Below are positions 58,125-64,000 of a DNA stretch of 64,000 nucleotides, piece by piece. Under the pieces are notes generated by a model that made no database searches, was not told the origin of the DNA, and saw only the letters and a list, made by a program, of their open reading frames with translations. A program made the position numbers and the translations under genes. Numbering within the stretch: the stretch's first letter is position 1; each line of letters starts with the position of its first letter. The DNA is from DAISKN01 sp963716925 (GTDB lineage Bacteria > Acidobacteriota > Vicinamibacteria > Marinacidobacterales > SMYC01). The stretch lies in NCBI GenBank assembly GCA_963716925.1, contig CAVQUX010000024.1, positions 1-64,000 on the forward strand, in the 5' to 3' direction.

Positions 58125-59699
58125 ATGTCCCATATCGGGAAGCCGCCGTGCGACGAAGGAGTCCTTCGCGCTCCTTCGGTCTGCGCCCCCGCGGCACGGT
58201 CGGCGGAGCCGTGGATTCTGGCGGCGACGATTCTGGGCTCGAGCATGGCGTTCGTCGACGGCACGGTGGTCAACGTCGCTCTGCCTGTCCTTCAGAGGGA
58301 GCTGAACGCGACCGCGGCGGAAGTCCAATGGGTCGTCGAGAGTTATGCCTTGCTTCTCGCCTCCCTGCTCCTCGTCGGCGGATCGCTCGGCGATCGCCTC
58401 GGGCGCCGCCGCGTCTTCGCCGCGGGGGTCGCGCTCTTCGCGCTCGCCTCGATGGGCTGCGGTCTGACGTCGACGGTTCACGGGCTCATCGCCGCCCGGG
58501 CCGTTCAGGGCGTCGGCGCCGCGCTCCTGGTGCCGGGGAGCCTCGCGATCCTGAGCGCGTCGTTCGACGAGTCGAGGCGGGGCCGGGCGATCGGGACCTG
58601 GTCGGCGTTCACCGGCATCACCGCCGCGGTGGGACCCGTGCTGGGCGGGTGGTTCGTTACGAACGTCTCGTGGAGATGGGTGTTCTTCATCAACGTGCCC
58701 ATCGCAGCCGTGGTCCTGGCTCTTCTGTGGTGGCGGGTTCCGGAAAGCGACAGCGGGTCCGCCGAGCGGACGCTCGATTGGCTCGGTGCGGGACTTGCCG
58801 TCCTCGGGCTCGGCGGTCTCGCCTACGGTCTCACCGAGTCGTCGGCCTGGGGCTTCCTCCTGGGGGCCGCCGCCCTGGCGGCGTTCGTCGTCGTCGAGAG
58901 ACTCGTCCCCAGCCCCATGGTGCCGCTCCGGCTCTTCCGCTCCCGCGAGTTCGCCGGGGTCAACGTTCTGACCTTCCTCCTGTACATGGCTCTCGGAGGC
59001 GCGCTCTTCTTCTTCCCCTTCAACCTCGTGCAGCTCCAGCGGTACTCGCCGACCGAAGCCGGCCTCGCTCTCCTGCCGTTCATCCTCATCATGTTCCTTC
59101 TGTCGCGCTGGGCGGGAGGCCTGGTCGATCGCCACGGTCCGAGGCTTCCGCTCGTCGCCGGACCGGTCATCGCCGCGCTCGGTCTCGCGCTCTTCACGCG
59201 GCCGGGGCTCGGCGGCTCCTACTGGAGCACGTTCTTTCCGGCGGTAGTGGTCCTGGGATTGGGAATGGCGGTCAGCGTCGCCCCGCTCACGACTACGGTG
59301 ATGCGAGCGGTCGATTCGTCCCATGCGGGGGTCGCTTCCGGCATCAACAACGCCGTGGCCCGCACCGCCGGTCTCCTCGCGATCGCCGCGATGGGCGTCG
59401 TCTTGACCGCGGTCTTCGACCGCAACCTGGACCGCGAGATCCATGCGCTCGAGCTATCGCCCCTGGAGCGGAGCGTCCTGAACGAGGAGCGGCGGGATCT
59501 CGCGGGCGCCGAGCTCTCCTCCGAGATTTTCGGGGCCGAAGCCGAGAGCGTGCGGCACGCCATCGAGGTGTCGTTCGTGAGCGGGTTCCGCGCGGTGATG
59601 TGGAGCGCCTCGGTCCTCGCGCTCCTGGGCGGGCTCGCCGCGTTCGGATTCCTCGGCCAGGGGCCTACTGCCGCGGCTCCGCCCCGAACTTCGCCGTGA
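58125..59699 (+). CDS. DHA2-family (EmrB/QacA-type) MFS drug:H+ antiporter
   Basis: A 524-residue membrane transporter with about 14 hydrophobic segments. Motif A-like GGSLGDRLGRRRVF, motif C-like VGPVLGGWFV, and FVDGTVVNVALPVLQREL in helix 1 are typical of DHA2. It exports hydrophobic or cationic compounds using the proton gradient. Its last 23 codons lie within the direct repeat 59629-59716, so the C-terminal tail (GFLGQGPTAAAPPRTSP) is encoded by sequence complementary to the pheT 3' end. Confidence 0.9.
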   Translation: MSHIGKPPCDEGVLRAPSVCAPAARSAEPWILAATILGSSMAFVDGTVVNVALPVLQRELNATAAEVQWVVESYALLLASLLLVGGSLGDRLGRRRVFAAGVALFALASMGCGLTSTVHGLIAARAVQGVGAALLVPGSLAILSASFDESRRGRAIGTWSAFTGITAAVGPVLGGWFVTNVSWRWVFFINVPIAAVVLALLWWRVPESDSGSAERTLDWLGAGLAVLGLGGLAYGLTESSAWGFLLGAAALAAFVVVERLVPSPMVPLRLFRSREFAGVNVLTFLLYMALGGALFFFPFNLVQLQRYSPTEAGLALLPFILIMFLLSRWAGGLVDRHGPRLPLVAGPVIAALGLALFTRPGLGGSYWSTFFPAVVVLGLGMAVSVAPLTTTVMRAVDSSHAGVASGINNAVARTAGLLAIAAMGVVLTAVFDRNLDREIHALELSPLERSVLNEERRDLAGAELSSEIFGAEAESVRHAIEVSFVSGFRAVMWSASVLALLGGLAAFGFLGQGPTAAAPPRTSP

Positions 59700-59716
59700 G
59701 CCGGGCCACGATCTTC
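59629..59716. repeat. 88-bp direct repeat flanking the rpn gene, copy 1
   Basis: Identical to 60693-60780 over the first 72 bases, then two substitutions in the last 16 (59701 and 59704). On the minus strand it encodes KIVARLTAKFGAEPRQ plus stop, the pheT C-terminus; both substitutions are silent in that frame. It also contains the MFS stop codon. Confidence 0.9.
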
Positions 59717-59772
59717 GGCGCAAGGCGGGTTTTCTTCCTGGATTTCGTCTTCTTCCTTCCAAGGAAGGCGGA

Positions 59773-60663
59773 ATGGGACACGACCAGCTCTTCAAAACGG
59801 TTCTCGAACGGCTCCTGCAGGGTTTTCTGGAGTTGTTCTTTCCCGAAGTCGCAGCGCGGCTCGACTTCGAAACCCTGCGGTTCATCGACAAGGAGGTCTT
59901 TGCCAACGTTCCCAGAGGGGAGGTGCGGGAGGCCGATGTCGTCGCCCGGCTCGAGACCCTGGAAGGAGAGCCGGAGATCGTCATCGTCCACGTGGAAGTC
60001 CAGGCGAAACCGGAGACGGAATTCGCGCGGCGGATGTTCGAATACTACGCACTCCTGCGATTGCACCATCGGCTTCCAGTGTTCCCCATCGTTTTGTACC
60101 TGCGCGGAGGGCCGCCCTCGACGGTCGAGGAGTATCAAGAAGAGCTTTTCGGGGAGGAGCACCTCCGCTTCCGCTACCGAAGCGTCGCGCTGGCACGTCT
60201 ACCCGCGGAAGAGTATGTTGGAGCGAGCCCGCTCGGAGCGGCACTGGCGGCGCTGATGCGGCGGGGGAAGGCCGGCGATCGGGCGGAGTTGCATGGTGAG
60301 ATGCTGCGTCGGGTGCTCGAGAGCGAGCTCGACGACGCTCGGAAGTACCTCTTGGTGAACGTCATCGAGACGTACGACGAGCTTTCGGCGGAGGAAACTG
60401 AACGGTTTCGTCGTCTGATCTCGGGAAAGGAGTATCGAAAAGTGCAGGACGTGCAGCTCACCTATTTTGATAAGCTCGAATTGAGGGGCCGCTTGGAAGG
60501 GAAGCGCGAGACGCTTTTGCGACAGCTCACCGCTAAATTTGGTCCGCTGCCCGACGAAACGGCGATGAAGATCGCTGCGATAGGGTCCACAGCCGAGCTC
60601 GATACCTATCTCGACCGCGTTCTCACGGCAAATTCACTCGAGGAGATTGGAGTCCGGTCGTAG
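59773..60663 (+). CDS. Rpn-family nuclease/putative transposase with DUF4351 tail
   Basis: A 296-residue protein. The N-terminal half is a PD-(D/E)XK-type Rpn/transposase_31 domain: READVVARL with the acidic residue, then IVIVHVEVQAK with the ExQ pair, FEYYALLRLHHRLPVFPIVL. The C-terminal DUF4351-like tail is RETLLRQLTAKFGPLPDETA. Rpn proteins are nucleases that promote recA-independent recombination in E. coli. The gene stands alone between two copies of an 88-bp repeat and splits the convergent MFS and pheT genes, suggesting it arrived by insertion with duplication of the junction. Confidence 0.88.
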   Translation: MGHDQLFKTVLERLLQGFLELFFPEVAARLDFETLRFIDKEVFANVPRGEVREADVVARLETLEGEPEIVIVHVEVQAKPETEFARRMFEYYALLRLHHRLPVFPIVLYLRGGPPSTVEEYQEELFGEEHLRFRYRSVALARLPAEEYVGASPLGAALAALMRRGKAGDRAELHGEMLRRVLESELDDARKYLLVNVIETYDELSAEETERFRRLISGKEYRKVQDVQLTYFDKLELRGRLEGKRETLLRQLTAKFGPLPDETAMKIAAIGSTAELDTYLDRVLTANSLEEIGVRS

Positions 60664-60692
60664 AGTCGAGGGACGGGCACGAGCCGATTCGA

Positions 60693-60780
60693 GCGGGCTC
60701 GCCGCGTTCGGATTCCTCGGCCAGGGGCCTACTGCCGCGGCTCCGCCCCGAACTTCGCCGTGAGACGCGCCACGATCTTC
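60693..60780. repeat. 88-bp direct repeat flanking the rpn gene, copy 2
   Basis: Contains the genuine 3' end of pheT (stop 60729-60731) and matches 59629-59716. The inter-repeat distance is 1064 bp start to start. Confidence 0.9.
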
Positions 60781-63128
60781 TCCCTGGCCTTCTTCACGTC
60801 GGCGTCGGTGAGCGTCCGGTCGGGCGCCTGGTAGGCGATCGAGAGCGCGAGCGACTTCTTGCCCTCGGGGATGGGCTCCCCCTGGTACTCGTCGAAAACC
60901 GCCGCTGCGCTCGCGAGCGGATGGGCGAGGATCTCCTCGACCAGCGAGGACGCCGCGGTGTCGCGGGACACGATGACCGCGAGGTCCTCGACCACCGCGG
61001 GGAACTTCGCGAGCGCGCGGTAGTGCGGCACCGGTTTCACGTGCGGAAGGAGGTCCTCGAGACGGACCTCGAAGAGATAGACGTCGTCCGCGATTCCGAA
61101 TGCCTCGGCGGTTTTGGGGTGGACCTGCCCGAGGACGCCCACGGTACCGCCTCCCACGCGAAGCTCCGCCGATCGCCCGCCCAGGAGGCCGTACTCTTGA
61201 GACGCCGCATAGGAGACCTCGACGCCGGAGCGATCGAAGATCTGCTGCAAGTAGGCCTTCGCGTCGAAGAAATCCGCGCTCTCCGAAGTCGGGCTCCCCC
61301 AGCGGTCGAGACGGGGTCCGCCGACGGCGCCGACGATACGTTCCCTCTCGTCCGGGAGGGCGCTCCCCGTGGGAAGGTAGACCCGCGCGGCTTCGAAGAT
61401 CGCGATCCGCGTCTTTCCCAGCCGAAGATTTGAGGCGACCACCTCGAGGACCGAAGCCCGGAGCGACGTCCGCAGCCGCTCCTGCCCCACGTTGAGCGGG
61501 TTCACCACCGCGAGCGGCGGAGCGATCTCGAAAGATTCCGGCGGCACGACTCTCGAAAGGACCTCGAGGCTCGTCAGCGGATAAGTGATGACCTCCTGCA
61601 TGCCCGCGTCGACCAGGTAGTCCTTCAGCCGTTCGCGGAGCTCGCGCAGAGGCTGGACGACTCTCGGAGGCACGCGGCCCGCGATGGGCTCGACGGGAAT
61701 ACGCTCGTATCCGATCATCCGCGCGACTTCCTCGACGACGTCGTCTGCGATCTGGACGTCCCTCCGCCAGTAAGGAACCCGGACGGCGAAGACGTCCGGC
61801 TCGGCTTTCACCTCGAATCCGAGCGCCTCGAGAGAGGCGACGACCGTCGCTTCCGGCGGGTCGATCCCCAGGACCTGGGAGAGACGCTTCCGTGGAAGGG
61901 ACACCACAACCGGGTGGGACGGTCTCGGATAGACGTCGACGAGTCCCGTTGCCGCGGTCCCTGACGCATGCTCTACCAGGAGCTTCGTCGCCCGCCGCGA
62001 CGCGATGGGGGCGAGCTCGGGAGCGACCCCCCAGGCGAACCGCCTGGAGGCCTCGCTCGGGAGCTTCAATGCCGCGGCGGTCCTCCGGACGCTCACCGGG
62101 TTGAAGTTCGCGACTTCGAGGAGGATGTTCCGCGTTTTGTCGGTGACTTCCGTCGCGAGCCCCCCCATCACTCCCGCCACGGCGATCGGCCCCGAGGGAT
62201 CGGTGATGAGGAGCTCCCCTCTTTCGAAGCTCCGCTCTTTTCCGTCGAGCGTCGAGAGCTTCTCCCCGGGCCGCGCCCGCCGGACGATGATGCGATGCTC
62301 GGCGATGGTGTCGTAGTCGAAAGCGTGGATCGGCTGGCCCAGCTCCAGCATCACGTAGTTCGTGATGTCGACCACGTTGCTGATGGGCCGCATGCCCGCC
62401 GCGAGGAGGCGATCCTGCATCCACGAGGGCGAGGGTCCGATGCGAATCCCTTCGATGAGCGAAAGCGTGAACCGCGGGCATAGATCGGGGTCCACGATCT
62501 CGACGCTCGCTCGACCCGCGATCGCGGCGCCCTTCGCCTCGAAGGTGAAGTCGGGATCGCGCACCGAGGTGCCGGTGAGCGCCGCCACGTCCCGGGCGAC
62601 GCCTGTGATCGAGAGTCCGTCGGCGCGGTTGGGCTTCATGTCGACGACCAGCACGGTGTCGCCGAGGATCTCCGAAAGTGGACGGCCGACGGGCTCCTCG
62701 GCCGAGAGCACCAGGATGCCCTCGTGCTCGTCGGATAGTCCGAGCTCCCGCTCGGAGCAGACCATCCCCTCCGAGAACACCCCGCGAATCTTCGCCTTCT
62801 TCAGCTTCCGAGGCTCGCCCGTCGCCGCGTCGATGAGGCTCGCGCCGAGGCTCGCGTACGCGATCTTCTGACCCCGAGCGACGTTCGCGGCACCGCACAC
62901 CACCTCGTGGCGGGAAGCGCCGTCGTTCACGGTGACCAGGCGAAGGCGATCGGCATCGGGATGCGGCCGGACCTCGAGCACCTCCCCGACGACCACATTC
63001 TCCCAGTCCGAGCCCGTGCGCTCGATACCCGTGACCTCGAGACCCGCCATCGTCAGCCGATGGGCGATCTCCTTCGGCGGGACCGAGAGGTCCACGTAGT
63101 CCCGGAGCCACTTCAAGGGTACGCGCAT
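60729..63128 (-). CDS. pheT: Phenylalanine--tRNA ligase beta subunit
   Basis: A 799-residue subunit of the heterotetrameric enzyme that charges tRNA-Phe. Domains in order: N-terminal VPLKWLRDYVDL, an OB/EMAP-like tRNA-binding fold (VLEVRPHPDADRLRL), B3/B4 editing region (NVVDITNYVMLELGQPIHAF, AVAGVMGG, LLEVANFNPVSVRRTAAAL), B5, the core (QEVITYPLTS), and the C-terminal ferredoxin-like FDX-ACB domain ending IVARLTAKFGAEPRQ. It starts one base after the pheS stop. Confidence 0.97.
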   Translation of the reverse strand: MRVPLKWLRDYVDLSVPPKEIAHRLTMAGLEVTGIERTGSDWENVVVGEVLEVRPHPDADRLRLVTVNDGASRHEVVCGAANVARGQKIAYASLGASLIDAATGEPRKLKKAKIRGVFSEGMVCSERELGLSDEHEGILVLSAEEPVGRPLSEILGDTVLVVDMKPNRADGLSITGVARDVAALTGTSVRDPDFTFEAKGAAIAGRASVEIVDPDLCPRFTLSLIEGIRIGPSPSWMQDRLLAAGMRPISNVVDITNYVMLELGQPIHAFDYDTIAEHRIIVRRARPGEKLSTLDGKERSFERGELLITDPSGPIAVAGVMGGLATEVTDKTRNILLEVANFNPVSVRRTAAALKLPSEASRRFAWGVAPELAPIASRRATKLLVEHASGTAATGLVDVYPRPSHPVVVSLPRKRLSQVLGIDPPEATVVASLEALGFEVKAEPDVFAVRVPYWRRDVQIADDVVEEVARMIGYERIPVEPIAGRVPPRVVQPLRELRERLKDYLVDAGMQEVITYPLTSLEVLSRVVPPESFEIAPPLAVVNPLNVGQERLRTSLRASVLEVVASNLRLGKTRIAIFEAARVYLPTGSALPDERERIVGAVGGPRLDRWGSPTSESADFFDAKAYLQQIFDRSGVEVSYAASQEYGLLGGRSAELRVGGGTVGVLGQVHPKTAEAFGIADDVYLFEVRLEDLLPHVKPVPHYRALAKFPAVVEDLAVIVSRDTAASSLVEEILAHPLASAAAVFDEYQGEPIPEGKKSLALSIAYQAPDRTLTDADVKKAREKIVARLTAKFGAEPRQ

Positions 63129-63129
63129 C

Positions 63130-64000
63130 TCAGAATTGGCTCAGAAACCGGAGATCGTTCTGGTAGTAGTGACGGATATCGTCGACCCCGCGCCGCAGCA
63201 TGTCGATTCGCTCGACCCCGAGCCCCGCGGCGAACCCGGTATAGACGTCGGGGTCGTAGCCCATGTTCTTCAGAATCTCGGCATGGACCATGCCCGCGCC
63301 CAGGATCTCGATCCAGCCCTCCTTCTTGCACACCCGGCATCCCGATCCGCCGCAGAGGAAACAGTCGATCGCCATGTCGACGCCGGGCTCGACGAAGCGG
63401 AAGAAGTCGCAGCGGAAGCGAATCTTCCGGTCCTGGCCGAAGATCCGCTTCGCGAACTCGAAGAGCGTGCCCTTGAGGTGCGCGAGAGTGAGTCCCTCGT
63501 CGACCGCGAGGATCTCGATCTGCTGGATCATCCACTCGTGCGTCGGATCCGTCGCCTCGTTCCGGTAGGTCCGCCCCGGGCAGACGATCCGGATCGGAGG
63601 CCGGTTCTTCTCCATGAAGCGAATCTGGTTGGGCGACGTGTGGGTCCTGAGAAGAACCTTCTGCTCGCTCCCCTCCCCGCCCTCCACGTAGAAGGTATCC
63701 ATCAGCTCGCGGGCGGGGTGGTCCTTGGGGATCCGCAGAGCCTCGAAATTGTAGTAGTCGAGCTCCACTTCCGGCCCCTCGATGACCGAGTATCCCTGCG
63801 CGACGAAGGCGTCGACGATGTCCCGCTGCGTCTGGGAAATCGGATGGCGCCTCCCGGAGGCGAGCGGACGCGGCGGGAGGGTGACGTCGATCCGGCCGAG
63901 CGTCTGAGCGGTCCGGACTCTCGCTTCCGCGAGCTCGGCAACTTTCGCGCGATAGGCCTCCTCGAGCCCGGTCTTGAGAGCGTTCGCGGCCTGACCCGCC
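63130..64000 (-). CDS. pheS: Phenylalanine--tRNA ligase alpha subunit, truncated by the window edge
   Basis: The frame is open from the window edge to the stop at 63130, giving about 289 residues of the C-terminal catalytic part. Class II motifs are visible: HPISQTQRDIVDAF, RIVCPGRTYRNEATDPTHEW (motif 2), and AAGLGVERIDMLRRGVDDIR (motif 3). FLCGGSGCRVCKKEGW is a cysteine-rich zinc-like insert seen in some PheS proteins. The N-terminal coiled coil begins to appear at the edge (LEEAYRAKVAELAEARVR). GTG 63768 is internal, not the start. Confidence 0.96.
   Translation of the reverse strand, partial: AGQAANALKTGLEEAYRAKVAELAEARVRTAQTLGRIDVTLPPRPLASGRRHPISQTQRDIVDAFVAQGYSVIEGPEVELDYYNFEALRIPKDHPARELMDTFYVEGGEGSEQKVLLRTHTSPNQIRFMEKNRPPIRIVCPGRTYRNEATDPTHEWMIQQIEILAVDEGLTLAHLKGTLFEFAKRIFGQDRKIRFRCDFFRFVEPGVDMAIDCFLCGGSGCRVCKKEGWIEILGAGMVHAEILKNMGYDPDVYTGFAAGLGVERIDMLRRGVDDIRHYYQNDLRFLSQF

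Noticed and set aside
60510..60560. LTAKFG in both the Rpn tail and the PheT C-terminus as evidence of shared origin
   Set aside because: DNA similarity is weak outside these six codons and the DUF4351 family normally has a similar LxxRFG segment; coincidence is sufficient.

Overview
The window is GC-rich, densely coded bacterial chromosome (about two thirds G+C by eye). No 16S gene or other taxonomic marker was available to place it. The gene mix is best matched by an Acidobacteriota-type organism: a serine/threonine kinase fused to a TolB/WD40-like propeller, a second kinase paired with an ECF sigma factor, a PEP-CTERM protein, a secreted SpoIVB/S55-type peptidase, large secreted BNR/sortilin-like propellers, and short HisG with HisZ. 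This assignment is inference. Short genes with ATGA or GTGA stop/start overlaps are the rule, so most same-strand runs are probably operons.

Layout. 1-3648: decayed end of an integrated element (CHC2/TOPRIM primase-like gene, HTH genes, serine integrase), every gene broken by frame changes. Its integrase frame runs into the 3' half of tRNA-Glu, which marks the tRNA as the integration target. 3608-5122: tRNA-Glu, tRNA-Lys and purA on the minus strand. 5212-10626: an orphan ATPase, an exported amidohydrolase, an unusual DUF1116-glutamine synthetase fusion, and a frame-broken SDR. 10763-12590: trxA-trxB-tlpA-like thiol redox operon. 12672-19756: rsmA, RNase J, FtsK, an AMIN/amidase_3 cell-wall amidase and a small membrane protein. 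19780-19921: an intergenic repeat pair. 19939-23752: XRE regulator, Fic-like protein lacking the catalytic His, diguanylate cyclase and J-domain protein. 23898-34437: an eleven-gene minus-strand operon beginning with an AroD-AroE-E1-like (ThiF/MoeB) triple fusion, then hisZ-G-D-C-B-H-A-F-IE and a HAD phosphatase that is the obvious candidate for the otherwise missing histidinol-phosphatase.

34722-48799 is envelope and export oriented: S55-like peptidase, secreted propeller, ECF sigma/anti-sigma pair, TPR protein, DUF2064 transferase, a 1020-residue BNR propeller, a sigma-54 activator without receiver domain, and a LamG/PEP-CTERM protein preceded by a good sigma-54 -24/-12 promoter. 48894-53183 holds an ECF sigma factor and two serine/threonine kinases. 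53324-59699 is metabolic/accessory (frame-broken flavoprotein, OsmC, HAD phosphatase, CocE-like hydrolase, DHA2 MFS transporter). 59629-60780 is an Rpn-family nuclease gene between two copies of an 88-bp direct repeat derived from the pheT 3' end; pheT and a truncated pheS follow to the window edge.

Several otherwise normal genes (SDR, PEP-CTERM protein, flavoprotein, perhaps one HAD phosphatase) carry one single-base frame break each. Sequencing or assembly indels are a live explanation there; the multiply broken element at the left edge looks like genuine decay.
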